A DNA stretch of 46,214 nt from Pedosphaera sp. (GTDB lineage Bacteria > Verrucomicrobiota > Verrucomicrobiia > Limisphaerales > AAA164-E04): the NCBI GenBank assembly GCA_002686885.1, contig NYYT01000017.1, forward strand, positions 41,063-87,276, written 5' to 3'. Of this stretch, positions 20,151-29,875 are shown piece by piece (position 1 is the stretch's first letter; each line of letters opens with the position of its first letter). The notes beneath the pieces are model-generated. The model did no database searches. It saw nothing but the letters and a program-made list of their open reading frames with translations, and was not told where the DNA came from. A program made the position numbers and the translations under genes.

Positions 20151-22769
20151 TCAGCGAATGGTGATGAAATCATTGTGGTTCATCAGCGAGTGGATCAGGC
20201 TGACGCCTGCATTGGGTTGCCCGTTCTGCGGAGGATCCTCTTTCCACGCCTTGAGGGAAGCCCGGCAAAGATTGCGCTCCTCCTCCTCAGGCTCCCACCC
20301 TAGCAGAGTTTGAAACGCCCTTTCAATAAATCGCTCTTCCGATGCGGGCGTGTTTTTTTCTTCCCAGCCCAGATGATGGGCGATACCCATGGCTGCATCC
20401 ATGGAGAGCTGGCTGTTGGAAAGAGCCAGAGCTTGCTGGGGAATGATGCTCTCCGAACGGCGGTAGCATTCCAGAATGGACGCATCGTCGAACAGACCCA
20501 GAAAACGTTCCTGATCATCTCTTGAATGGCGGAAATAGAGACTTCGACGGGGATGCGGTTTGTCGGCCTCGAGACTGGGGCCTCCCATGCGCTCATCCAG
20601 TAGCCCCGCCGATTTCAACAGACTATCGCGAATCACTTGTGACTCCATGCGCTTGGTGTGTTGTTTCCAGAGAAGCTGGTTCTCAGGATCCTTGAGGAGA
20701 TTCTGCGGGTGGGCGCCATGCGAGGCACTCGAGCGTTTGTAGGCAGTACTGGTCACGATCAGGCGATGAATGGGCTTCATGTGCCATTGGTGTTTCACGA
20801 GCGTGACCGCCAGATGATCCAGAATGGATTGAAGAATGGGAGCAGGGGTGCGTCTGCCAAAATCGCTGACCGGATCTACCAGGGGTATCCCAAAATGGCG
20901 TGACCACATATGGTTCACGGCGACCCTCGCAGTGAGTGGGTTTTCTGGATGAATCAGCCATCGAGCCAAGGCAGAACGCCTGCCAGTACTTGTGTCAGGA
21001 TAGGGTGTTCGACGCTCCTCCTCGGTCTCGGCTGGCGACTCGAGCGCCTTGATGGAGGCTTTCAAGGCCACGTATTTGAGGGGATGTTCCTGAAAGGAAA
21101 GGTTCCGGTTGTGAAGGTCTTTCTTGAGCGCCTCGATTTGTTTGAGCACGCCCGGTTGATCCTTTGCCTCCGTTTTCTCAAGTTCCCATTGCTTTGATGC
21201 CAGTTTCCAGTTCAACAATGCACTGTCATAATCCCAGGTGGTTTGCGCAGCGAGGCGGTCGAGTGTTTCCAAATCGGATCCATCGGTATGCGCGGAACGG
21301 TAAACCATCGCATCGTGAACCGCCTTGAGGGATGGAATCTTTTTTTGAGCCGCTTCCCATTCCAGATCCAGCAGGCGAATGGCTTCGGCGCGGTTGTCCT
21401 CCTGCGTTTGAGTGGAGGCGGTTTCTCGGCGGTTGTGGATGTCGCGCAAGGCTACTCTGGCTTTTTGCAGCAGCGATGCCAGAACATGGTCTTTGAGTGC
21501 CGGCAAATGAGCGCTGGGAGGGAGTGAAACCGGCTGTATGGTGAACGGTATGTGGCCAAGGAAGGCGGGAGGAGAGGGAGACATGGGCTGGCTTTGATCC
21601 AGGTTTTTCTCGTCTCCTTTGACATGAATGAATGTGGCAGCATCGGGATGCATGTCAAAAGCCCTGGGAAGCCCATTCTTCTCCAGATCGATTTCGCCGG
21701 GTAAGGCATCGGTACGAATTTGATGGGGTTCGAGGATGGCTCGAAAGCGATAGTAATCTTCAGCCGTAATCGGGTCGTATTTGTGGTCGTGGCACTTGCT
21801 GCACTGGAGGGTCAATCCAACGAAAGCCCTCGCGGTGTGCTCAATGGTTTTGTCCAGCCAAGTGGTCCGATTGAAAAGAAAGTAGTTGCGGGCCAGGAAG
21901 CCGGTCGCTCTGAGTCGTTCCTCGTCCAGGGGAAAAAGCTCATCGGCTGCGAGCATTTCCAGAATCATTTGATCATAGCCCTTGTCTTCATTGAGTGATT
22001 CCACAATCCAATCGCGCCAGTGCCAGATGTGTTTTTGGCTGTATCGGAGCTGTTCACCCAGTCCAAACCAGTCACTGTAACGCCAGATGTCCATCCAGTG
22101 CCGCCCCCATCGTTCACCGTAGTGGGGGGATGCTAGCAGTCCGTCGACGATCTTTTCATAGTGTTGGTCTGTGGGTTCCTTGACGTACTCCGCAATCTGC
22201 TCTGGCTCGGGGAGGGTACCCACCAGATCCAGGAAGAGCCGACGCATGAGCAGCAGGGGAGGGGAAATGGCCTGAGGCTCCACCTCATGCTCCTTATGTA
22301 TGGGCTGGAGAAGGGCGTCGATTGGATGCGTGCCACGGGTGGTGATGGTGGCCTCGACAGGAGGGTGGAAGGACCAATGGTCGGATGGATCGCTTTCCTC
22401 TTCTTCCAGTGAAGGTCCCGGGGCACCCGCAGCGATCCATGCCTCGATGCGTTCAAGGATGGCAGGGTCCACCGCCTTCCCCTCAGGTGGCATGCGTTCT
22501 TCCATGTCGGAGGTCCGAAGGCGTTGCAAGAGGATGCTCTGATCCGGATGTTTCAGATCGATGAGAGGCTCCTGGGCGCCGCGCTCCCTGATGTGCATGG
22601 CCGTGTCGAGCCGAAGGCCTCCCTTTTGTTTCAAACTTCCATGGCAGGCAAAACAACGTTCCTTGAGCATGGGTTTGATATGCTCCTCATAACTTTGGAG
22701 CGCGTCTGAATGAGCTGGGATGGAGTATCCCAGAAGACTCATCAGCATCATGGTTAACCTGAGACTCAT
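20151..22769 (-). CDS. DUF1549/DUF1553 protein with N-terminal planctomycete-type cytochrome c domain
   Basis: HIKPMLKERCFACHGSLKQKGGLRLDT (CxxCH), DUF1549 GERWGRHWMDIWRYSDWFG, DUF1553 SALARWLIHPENPLTARVAVNHMWSRHFG. Start taken at MSLRLTMMLMSLLGYSIPAHS. Confidence 0.9.
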   Translation of the reverse strand: MSLRLTMMLMSLLGYSIPAHSDALQSYEEHIKPMLKERCFACHGSLKQKGGLRLDTAMHIRERGAQEPLIDLKHPDQSILLQRLRTSDMEERMPPEGKAVDPAILERIEAWIAAGAPGPSLEEEESDPSDHWSFHPPVEATITTRGTHPIDALLQPIHKEHEVEPQAISPPLLLMRRLFLDLVGTLPEPEQIAEYVKEPTDQHYEKIVDGLLASPHYGERWGRHWMDIWRYSDWFGLGEQLRYSQKHIWHWRDWIVESLNEDKGYDQMILEMLAADELFPLDEERLRATGFLARNYFLFNRTTWLDKTIEHTARAFVGLTLQCSKCHDHKYDPITAEDYYRFRAILEPHQIRTDALPGEIDLEKNGLPRAFDMHPDAATFIHVKGDEKNLDQSQPMSPSPPAFLGHIPFTIQPVSLPPSAHLPALKDHVLASLLQKARVALRDIHNRRETASTQTQEDNRAEAIRLLDLEWEAAQKKIPSLKAVHDAMVYRSAHTDGSDLETLDRLAAQTTWDYDSALLNWKLASKQWELEKTEAKDQPGVLKQIEALKKDLHNRNLSFQEHPLKYVALKASIKALESPAETEEERRTPYPDTSTGRRSALARWLIHPENPLTARVAVNHMWSRHFGIPLVDPVSDFGRRTPAPILQSILDHLAVTLVKHQWHMKPIHRLIVTSTAYKRSSASHGAHPQNLLKDPENQLLWKQHTKRMESQVIRDSLLKSAGLLDERMGGPSLEADKPHPRRSLYFRHSRDDQERFLGLFDDASILECYRRSESIIPQQALALSNSQLSMDAAMGIAHHLGWEEKNTPASEERFIERAFQTLLGWEPEEEERNLCRASLKAWKEDPPQNGQPNAGVSLIHSLMNHNDFITIR

Positions 22770-22833
22770 GCTCTGGGATGAGTTTAAGGTCGATGGCTCC
22801 CGGGCTCCAGCCTTATTGAGAGGCGGCATGTGT

Positions 22834-23553
22834 TCATGGCAATGGCTTGCCAAGCGATGGAAGCCATTGCATGCCATGGGGGGATACCTTTGCTTTTCGA
22901 TCCTCAAAATTCCAGTAGTCGAAATTGTTTCGATGATCCACTGACGCATCCAAAAAGAGGAAGTTGGAACCTTTGGAATGCAGGTTGGTATGCACTTGGT
23001 TCCACCCGCCTAAAGCGGCCAACCCTCCATTGTCAAACATCCAGATGGTTTGGTTGGGTGAAACGATGCCAGATAACTTGACTCGGTTACCCGCCCCGGT
23101 TCCATTGATGTGTCGGTTGGCTGCATAGTGGAAAAGGTTTTTGCCGTTGCTTCGCCGCCGGTTGGATGGGCAAATCCAAATATTTTGTGAGGGAGGACGC
23201 ACCAAGTGATTGGTTCGCCAGGGCTCTTGGTGATAGGGAGTCACTCCGAGAGACCTGGGGAGGCTGATATACCAGCCCTGATGTTTGGAATGCCCGTTAG
23301 GTGACCCATCCATCGGTAACCAGTCGTCATGATCGGATGCAAACAGGATGGTGGCTAGCCCCCATTGTCTCAAGTGGCTCGTACAGGTCATCCTGTGGAT
23401 TTGGCCTTTGATCTTTCCAAGGTTTGCGATGCTGAGACTGCCAAGCCAGATCACCAGCGCAAGGGTGATCACAAGTTCCAACAAGGAATACCCATGCCTT
23501 TGATGAGGATTCGAAACTCGAGGGTTTCGATCGCTGTGCTGCATCCATGTCAC
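22834..23553 (-). CDS. Prepilin-type N-terminal cleavage/methylation domain protein (pseudopilin-like)
   Basis: RHGYSLLELVITLALVIWLGSLSIANLGKIKGQ, CTSHLRQWGLATILFASDHDDWLP, and C-terminal HSKGSNFLFLDASVDH resembling H-X9-DG proteins. Confidence 0.8.
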   Translation of the reverse strand: MTWMQHSDRNPRVSNPHQRHGYSLLELVITLALVIWLGSLSIANLGKIKGQIHRMTCTSHLRQWGLATILFASDHDDWLPMDGSPNGHSKHQGWYISLPRSLGVTPYHQEPWRTNHLVRPPSQNIWICPSNRRRSNGKNLFHYAANRHINGTGAGNRVKLSGIVSPNQTIWMFDNGGLAALGGWNQVHTNLHSKGSNFLFLDASVDHRNNFDYWNFEDRKAKVSPHGMQWLPSLGKPLP

Positions 23554-23636
23554 TCATGGCTAGTGTGTGTGTTTCAAAAGCTCTCGCCCAAAAGAACCCA
23601 CCAAATTTTCCTTTGGAAGGGTGATGCCATGACGCA

Positions 23637-23672
23637 AAAAAAAAGGCAGCGGTAAGTTCCGCTGCCTTTTTC
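23637..23672 (-). terminator. Rho-independent terminator
   Basis: AAAAAGGCAGCGG-taagtt-CCGCTGCCTTTTT. The A-run on the plus strand gives a long U-tract on the minus-strand transcript, immediately downstream of the 23689-25023 gene. Confidence 0.88.
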
Positions 23673-23688
23673 GTGAGATAAAAGGTGT

Positions 23689-25023
23689 TTAAACCACCAC
23701 CGTTTTGCCCGGAACGGCTGTCGCGTACATCCCATCAGGGCCTGGGAGCGATTTGGGCATAGCATCCCATGCGAAGGCCTCTGGCAGGGTGCTGATTTGG
23801 GAGTTGATGGCATCTTTCCATTCAACGACCTTGCCAGAGTAAGTTGCCATACGCCCGAGGATGGAAGTCATCGAACTCTTGGCACCATACTCAGCTTCAT
23901 TGTAGGCAACATTGTTGCGGATCGCGTGGAAGAGGTCATCGTGCTCCTGCTGATAGGGGTTCTTTCCCTTACCCCCAAACCTCCAGCTGTTCTCACCTCG
24001 AATGATGTACCGGTTGATTTCGGCGCTGCCCTTGCTGCCATGAGCATGCTCCGAGACGCTGTTCCAGCAACCCACCTGATGACGACACTGGCTGTACATT
24101 CGGGAGCCATCAGCATATTCGAATTCCACCGTGTGGTGGTCAAAAATTTCCCCGTAGTCGATACCCACGCGGACCTCTGCACCGCCCATGCCATTGGCGC
24201 GGACAGGGAAGTCATTTTTCAGCCAGTTGATGACATCCAGATTATGAATGTGTTGCTCGGTGATATGGTCTCCGCAGATCCAGACGAAGTAATACCAGTT
24301 GCGCATCTGGTATTCCATTTCGGTCAATTTGCGTCCGTATTGCTTTTCCAGGTCGGCACGCTTGCGAACCCATGGGGTGTTGCCGTTCCAGTAGGCGCGA
24401 GTCGTAATAATATCACCTATGGCACCGTCTTGAAGCCGCTTGATGGTTTCGATGTAGCCCGCTTGATGGTGGCGCTGCAATCCCACTCCAACTTTAAGGT
24501 TTTTCTTCTTGGCCTCTTCAGCTGCTGCCAAGACCTTTCGCACCCCGGGAGCATCGGTCGCCACCGGTTTTTCCATGAAGACGTGCTTGCCCTGTTTCAC
24601 CGCTTCTTCGAAATGGATGGGCCTGAATCCTGGAGGTGTGGCCAGAATGACGACGTCGGCCAGTGCGATGGCCTTCTTGTAACCCTCAAAACCGTAGAAG
24701 CGTCTGTCCTCAGGGACATCCACACGATCGCCATGCTTGCGGGCGAGGTTGTTCAAGCTGCCCTCCAGACGATCTTCGAAGGCATCGGCCATCGCAACCA
24801 ATTTGATGGGGCCCTGATCGTGGGTGTTCAACGCTTGGTCGGCAGCACCTGAACCGCGCCCACCGCAACCAATGAGAGCAATTTTGAGTTCATCATTTTG
24901 GGCGGCAAAAACACCATGATTGAGCGCCATGGATCCCAGCACACTGGTACCTATGACGCCAGAGGATTGTCCCAGGAAGGTTCTGCGATTGACCGCATCC
25001 TGCATTTGATCATTTTTTTTCAT
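23689..25023 (-). CDS. Gfo/Idh/MocA-family oxidoreductase with Tat signal
   Basis: NRRTFLGQSSGVIGTSVLG; LKIALIGCGGRGSGAADQAL; DVVILATPPGFRPIHFEEAVKQGKHVFMEKPVATD. Confidence 0.93.
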   Translation of the reverse strand: MKKNDQMQDAVNRRTFLGQSSGVIGTSVLGSMALNHGVFAAQNDELKIALIGCGGRGSGAADQALNTHDQGPIKLVAMADAFEDRLEGSLNNLARKHGDRVDVPEDRRFYGFEGYKKAIALADVVILATPPGFRPIHFEEAVKQGKHVFMEKPVATDAPGVRKVLAAAEEAKKKNLKVGVGLQRHHQAGYIETIKRLQDGAIGDIITTRAYWNGNTPWVRKRADLEKQYGRKLTEMEYQMRNWYYFVWICGDHITEQHIHNLDVINWLKNDFPVRANGMGGAEVRVGIDYGEIFDHHTVEFEYADGSRMYSQCRHQVGCWNSVSEHAHGSKGSAEINRYIIRGENSWRFGGKGKNPYQQEHDDLFHAIRNNVAYNEAEYGAKSSMTSILGRMATYSGKVVEWKDAINSQISTLPEAFAWDAMPKSLPGPDGMYATAVPGKTVVV

Positions 25024-25121
25024 AGACTGACAATTTGGGGCCTTTGAGGGCTTTCTGAATGATTAATGATTGTGAAGTGAGATTCTTTCCTATCCTAGGC
25101 AATGAGCTGTTTTTGGCGAGA

Positions 25122-26849
25122 TTAATCTCTCTCATTGAGGTTGTTCCAGTAACGCGCAATGGTTTCGGCGCTGGGTGTTTCCAATGGCCTGACCACGCGG
25201 ATTCCCAAAAATTGGGCATCGGTCAGATACCAGATGCTCTTGGGTAGCTGCGGATCCTGCATTTTCCATTGGGCGTCCGAGGCTCTGCGTGCTGCGCTCC
25301 GCATGGCTTCCGGGTAGTCATCCCAGGATCCTCCGCGGACGGTTCGGGGATAGAGTTTGTCTGAAAAACGAAAAGGATTGGCGCGGTCTCCGTTTTCCAA
25401 TGATTGGTAACCCGCCGCGTCATAGGCATCAATGACCCATTCAGCGACATTTCCATGCATGTCATAGAGGCCCCAAGGATTGGGTTTTTTGGTGCCCACC
25501 TTCTGATACTTGAAATCGGCATTGTCCGCATACCACTCGTAGTCCCCGATTTTTTCGCCATCATCGCCAAACCAGAAAGCGGTTGTGGTGCCAGCCCTGC
25601 AGGCATATTCCCACTCTGCCTCTGTGGGTAGGCGATAGAAGTGGCCGGTCTTGGCGCTGAGCCACTGACAATACTTGCTGGCTGCATGCTGGGTCATACT
25701 GATGGCTGGATAACCATCCTTGCCCATACCAAAACTCATCTCGACATAGGGTTTGGTGGGCTTGCTGACCGCATCGGCCAATGGGTCGTGATAGTCGTCA
25801 CCGGCATTGAGTAGCCGCGCCATTTCTTCGGGATACATGAAAAGCTCGTATTCATTCCAGGTGACCTCATGTTTGCCGATCCAGAAAGGGGACAAGGTGA
25901 TGTCTACCTGTGGGCCTTCATCTTCCCGACGACCGGATTCGCTTTCTGGGCTGCCCATTTTGAAGACACCCCCCTGGATGGCGACCATATCGAAAGTGAC
26001 AGAGGTTCCGGCTAAAGTCTCGGTGTAGTCCGTCATCTTTGACGCATCGGTCACGTCGGCTTTTTCCAGGATGCGCTGGTGCATGGCGTTGACCAGTTCC
26101 ATGTTGGCACCGCTTGGGCCGGTTTCAGCCTTGCGCGGGACCAGAGTGATCCCATCGGGCCACTGAGCGCCCTGATCGATCCAAAAGCGCAGGATATCGC
26201 TTTTGTCCTTGGCCATGGGACCATCCTTCTTGGCAGGAGGCATCAAGTCCTCATGATCTTCCGGCAAAATGGTAAAGGTATAAAGGCTGCTGAGTCCCGA
26301 GCGACCTGGGATGATGGCCTTGCCGGACTTGCCTCCTTCAAAAGCCAACTTTCTCTGGTCAAGGCGCAAATTCCCATCCGCGTGACCTTCGCGGTGACAA
26401 CCCACGCAATTCTGCTCCAGCACCGGCTGAACATCCTGGACGAAGTCCACCCGCATCGCAGGCTTCAACTCGACTTCCTCCGGCCAATCAGCTCCTTGCT
26501 CGATCCAGACCTTCAACAAATCCGTTTGTTCCTTGCTCAAGGGGTCTCCCTTGGGAGGCATGATGTCGTCATCGTCCGGATCCAGGATGGTCAGGGTGTA
26601 AAGCGAGCTTTCATCCGGATCTCCCGGAACCAGAGCGGTCCCGTATTCACCTCCCTTGATGACATTGGCACGAGTGTTCATCAACAACTCACCTTTGATG
26701 TTGTCGGGATTGTGGCAACTCAGGCACGTGCTCTCCAAAATGGGTTTGATGTGCCGTAAAAAGTCGACTTTTTCCTGAGCCTGAGCAGGCACCAGCAGAC
26801 TCATGACCAACGAGCCCGCGCCTATGTACTGAAGGGTTTTGGATTTCAT
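25122..26849 (-). CDS. Two tandem planctomycete-type cytochrome c domains fused to an FGE/SUMF1-like domain
   Basis: CLSCHNPDNIKGELLMNTR...IMPPKGDPLSKEQTDLLKVWIEQGADWP and CVGCHREGHADGNLRLDQR...LMPPAKKDGPMAKDKSDILRFWIDQGAQWP. Then FKMGSPESESGRREDEGPQVDITLSPFWIGKHEVTWNEY, YRLPTEAEWEYACRAGTTTAFWFGDD and GNVAEWV. Start at MKSKTLQYIGAGSLVMSLLVPAQA. Confidence 0.88.
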   Translation of the reverse strand: MKSKTLQYIGAGSLVMSLLVPAQAQEKVDFLRHIKPILESTCLSCHNPDNIKGELLMNTRANVIKGGEYGTALVPGDPDESSLYTLTILDPDDDDIMPPKGDPLSKEQTDLLKVWIEQGADWPEEVELKPAMRVDFVQDVQPVLEQNCVGCHREGHADGNLRLDQRKLAFEGGKSGKAIIPGRSGLSSLYTFTILPEDHEDLMPPAKKDGPMAKDKSDILRFWIDQGAQWPDGITLVPRKAETGPSGANMELVNAMHQRILEKADVTDASKMTDYTETLAGTSVTFDMVAIQGGVFKMGSPESESGRREDEGPQVDITLSPFWIGKHEVTWNEYELFMYPEEMARLLNAGDDYHDPLADAVSKPTKPYVEMSFGMGKDGYPAISMTQHAASKYCQWLSAKTGHFYRLPTEAEWEYACRAGTTTAFWFGDDGEKIGDYEWYADNADFKYQKVGTKKPNPWGLYDMHGNVAEWVIDAYDAAGYQSLENGDRANPFRFSDKLYPRTVRGGSWDDYPEAMRSAARRASDAQWKMQDPQLPKSIWYLTDAQFLGIRVVRPLETPSAETIARYWNNLNERD

Positions 26850-27036
26850 GGATGAACGAATGATTTCAATGTGAAGATTGCGTCCTGGGTTGTCAACCAT
26901 CGGCTGGAGGATCCGAAGACATGCCTTTGCTTTCTTGCCTTTCACACATACTTGGACTCTTGGCTGTCCGATTTGATTCATAAAAAAGGGGCAAAAACCA
27001 TGCAATTGTGCTAAATTAGTCTTTGTCTTTGCCTCC

Positions 27037-27507
27037 ATGATGCAATCTCCCTGGCAACAAAATCAGTGGCCTCTGGAACGCTGGATCCGGCAAGAGCTCT
27101 CCACTATGTTGCGCAGCCTTCGGCCGGGAAACGGACCCGCAAATCATTTCCTGGCTGCCTATCGGCTGCATGCTCTTTTTTTTCAAACGGCTCGGCTTCA
27201 TGCTGAGACATGGAGTATTCGGCGAGACTTCTACCTCAAGGCCTGTCTACAGTTGCTTTCGTTGTGGCGTGATTTTGACCAACAGGGTCGAGGTTGGCAT
27301 TTGCAGACCTCTGGATCGGTGTCGACTCAATCGTTACCCGTGGATGCTTCCGGCCATCTCATGGTGGAGGACCCTGTTAAAGTGGGGCTTTGGGCGATGG
27401 TGTCCCTTTTTGGAATGGCGCAGGTGGAGGTCGCTGAGATTCTTGGGTGGACAGAGTCCTCCGTGCAACGCGCTTTGAGCGAATTCCAACCCACGTGGAG
27501 CTCTTGA
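27037..27507 (+). CDS. Short ECF-sigma-like protein with a region-4-like HTH
   Basis: N-terminal NHFLAAYRLHALFFQTARLHAETWSIRRDF resembles PF07638-type ECF sigma proteins. C-terminal LFGMAQVEVAEILGWTESSVQRALSEF resembles sigma region 4. Confidence 0.5.
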   Translation: MMQSPWQQNQWPLERWIRQELSTMLRSLRPGNGPANHFLAAYRLHALFFQTARLHAETWSIRRDFYLKACLQLLSLWRDFDQQGRGWHLQTSGSVSTQSLPVDASGHLMVEDPVKVGLWAMVSLFGMAQVEVAEILGWTESSVQRALSEFQPTWSS

Positions 27508-27548
27508 TTCCGGCTCTATTCGAAAGAAAATCTTCATCTCCGTCCACT

Positions 27549-28709
27549 ATGAAAGCCCCTTATAGTAAAACTGTCCATTGCTTGCCGTTAATGATCTCCT
27601 GCATGGCTTTCTTTTTTGTGCAAAGGGCCTTAGCGGCAGAAAAACCTGTAAAGGTATTCATTCTGGCGGGACAATCCAATATGGAGGGAAAGGGCTTTCC
27701 TCGACCTCTTGCCTGGCAGGTTTCACAGCCTGCCTACCGGGAACGTTACCAGCACTTGATCCAGGACAGCGATTGCGATGCCTTCGTGGCGGCCTTGGAA
27801 CGATCCTTGAGCGAGGATCCCAAGGCACCCCTTTATCGCTGGAGTTCGCGTTCGGATGTATGGGTGGATTTTCATGATCGTCATGGAGACCTTTCGGTGG
27901 GATATAGCCCTAACAAGGATTGTTTTGGACCCGAGCTGAACATGGGGCATGTGTTGGGGGATTCTTTTGACGAACCCGTATGTCTCATCAAAACAGCCTG
28001 GGGAGGGAAGGCCTTAGGGCGAGGCTTCCTCCCGCCAAGCATGAGGGCCACTCCTGAAGACTGGGAGCGGATCGCGGCCGATGAGGGAAAAACAACGGAG
28101 GAAGTCAAGATGACCCATGGGGTTTTCTATGATCGAATGCTTGAGGAGATCCAGCAGGCCTTCAAGCATCTGTCCAAAAGGCATCCTGCCTATCAGAATC
28201 AAGGATATGTCGTCGAAGGCTTTGTCTGGTTTCAAGGTTGGAACGATCAATTCAAGGATAGCTACAGAGACCGCTACCAGCTCCATCTCGCCGCTTTGAT
28301 TCAGGACATCAGGCGAGACCTTGGGCATCCGCAGTTGCCGATGATTATCGGCCAATTAGGTCACGACGGGGATAAAAAAGGCATGTATCCACGCGATGCC
28401 CAAGGACAATTCACCGCTCAGGCAGTGATTCGCAAGGCCCAGTGGGACGTAGCCCATCAAGAGGATGGCATCTCAGGGGTGGCCTGCGTCCGAACCGCTC
28501 CCTTTTGGGACATGGAGGCTGATGGCATCTACTACGGGCCAGGGGGATGGCAAAAAGATGTGGAACGCTGGCGCCAGTTTGGTGACGACCGGCCCTACCA
28601 TTATCTCGGCAGTCCCTGGTTTTTTGCCCAAGTCGGCACCTCTTTCGGAAAAGCCATGCTTGAGATGCTTTCCGACTCGACTTCCAAGTTGATTCCGAAC
28701 TCGAACTGA
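27549..28709 (+). CDS. Sialate O-acetylesterase/carbohydrate esterase (SGNH-like) with signal peptide
   Basis: KPVKVFILAGQSNMEGKGFPRPLAW (GQSNM block), GPELNMGHVLGD, IKTAWGGKALGRGFLPPS, VEGFVWFQGWNDQ; N-terminal hydrophobic signal. Confidence 0.87.
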   Translation: MKAPYSKTVHCLPLMISCMAFFFVQRALAAEKPVKVFILAGQSNMEGKGFPRPLAWQVSQPAYRERYQHLIQDSDCDAFVAALERSLSEDPKAPLYRWSSRSDVWVDFHDRHGDLSVGYSPNKDCFGPELNMGHVLGDSFDEPVCLIKTAWGGKALGRGFLPPSMRATPEDWERIAADEGKTTEEVKMTHGVFYDRMLEEIQQAFKHLSKRHPAYQNQGYVVEGFVWFQGWNDQFKDSYRDRYQLHLAALIQDIRRDLGHPQLPMIIGQLGHDGDKKGMYPRDAQGQFTAQAVIRKAQWDVAHQEDGISGVACVRTAPFWDMEADGIYYGPGGWQKDVERWRQFGDDRPYHYLGSPWFFAQVGTSFGKAMLEMLSDSTSKLIPNSN

Positions 28710-28757
28710 GTCCAGTCCAACAGCCTTTGACTGCAGAGGCGTGGGTGCTTTTTTTGG

Positions 28758-28776
28758 CCCGTTCTAGCGGGTTTTT
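28758..28776 (+). terminator. Possible weak terminator
   Basis: CCCG-ttctag-CGGG-TTTTT downstream of the esterase gene. Short stem that overlaps the end of the convergent gene. Confidence 0.35.
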
Positions 28777-29603
28777 CCTGGCTTGAGAGCAGAAGTGCGC
28801 TGCGACATCCAGAGAACATCCGGGTTGTTAGGCGAAGCCACATTCAGAGGAATCGTCTGGCCGTAATTCGGAGCCTCTACCGTTCGGTTGTCGACCCATT
28901 TCTTGATTTCGGAATGGCCGTCGGCAAAGGAGAAACCACAGGCACCATTGTGGTAACTGGCAGGGAAGTCGATGATGCGAGCCTGGCTCATGGTGTGCGG
29001 ATGCTGGATCTGCACCGCAAAGGCTGCGTCGTTGATGCTACCCGGGTGCTCATCCACCAGAATCCATGTCATGGATGGACCTGGGTCGATGAGATCGGAT
29101 TCCTTGTTGAAGGTTCTGTAGGTGGAGCCCGGCAGCCATCCGCCATGATCAAAGGCCTGACTCATGGAATTGCTGCGGACCCGCGGCAGGGATTCACCTC
29201 GAACTTTGACCATCGCTTTGTCGGATGGGCACTTGAAGATGGTGTGACTTCCGCCGGTGTAATCCCAAAGCGGACTCGTTTCAATGTGCAGGGTTCTATC
29301 CCAATTGGCACGGTTACCCCCATCGTAGTTGAGAGTGCCGTCGATCCATTCGGGGCGACCGTTGTGGAGATTGAGTGAGGATACCAGCCACCCGTTGTTG
29401 TCATCTGCGTAATAGCGCCAAGCCAGCATGAGTTGCTTGAGGTTGTTCATGCAGCTGATGCCTTGGGCCTTTGCCTTTGCCTTGCCCAATGCTGGAAGAA
29501 GCATGCCGGCAAGGATGGCGATAATGGCAATGACCACCAGAAGTTCGATCAGCGTAAAGCCTTTCAGAGACTGGGTGCGATAGGTGGGAGTGAGTTTTTT
29601 CAT
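28764..29603 (-). CDS. Prepilin-type N-terminal cleavage/methylation domain, H-X9-DG type pseudopilin-like protein
   Basis: [80 protein letters not shown]. Confidence 0.93.
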   Translation of the reverse strand: MKKLTPTYRTQSLKGFTLIELLVVIAIIAILAGMLLPALGKAKAKAQGISCMNNLKQLMLAWRYYADDNNGWLVSSLNLHNGRPEWIDGTLNYDGGNRANWDRTLHIETSPLWDYTGGSHTIFKCPSDKAMVKVRGESLPRVRSNSMSQAFDHGGWLPGSTYRTFNKESDLIDPGPSMTWILVDEHPGSINDAAFAVQIQHPHTMSQARIIDFPASYHNGACGFSFADGHSEIKKWVDNRTVEAPNYGQTIPLNVASPNNPDVLWMSQRTSALKPGKTR

Positions 29604-29875
29604 GACCTTGGGAATGATTGAATCCTAAACACATGGCCCAATCTGTCAACAGCTTGCTTGGCATCTTTCAAGGATTCCAAGGGAATAAGGGAAGGCAAGC
29701 CGTTGGATGCATCCTTGGACCTGTATGCCAGATCGCTATCCAAGTTCAGTGGGGCCTGAGCGCTTCTGAGCCGTTCAGAAAACCCAAGACCTGCAGCAGT
29801 GACCTTTTTGGAATTTCAGGTTGCGAAGTTGTTTCTGAAACGTTCAAATGTCCGCACCTCAAAAACGCCTGAAAT

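Noticed and set aside
22770-22949. N-terminal extension of the DUF1549/1553 ORF
   Set aside because: The extension overlaps the end of the pseudopilin-like gene and precedes a better start with a signal-like sequence at 22769.
23797-24852. 351-aa plus-strand ORF antisense to a Gfo/Idh/MocA gene
   Set aside because: The opposite strand encodes a clear Gfo/Idh/MocA protein with a Tat signal. The antisense translation shows no recognisable domain and is probably a codon-bias shadow.
26079-26759. 226-aa plus-strand ORF antisense to the cytochrome/FGE-like gene
   Set aside because: The minus strand carries two CxxCH domains here; the antisense translation has no domain.
26850-27038. N-terminal extension of the cytochrome/FGE-like ORF
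   Set aside because: The internal ATG at 26849 gives a typical signal peptide; the extension runs into the divergent gene start.
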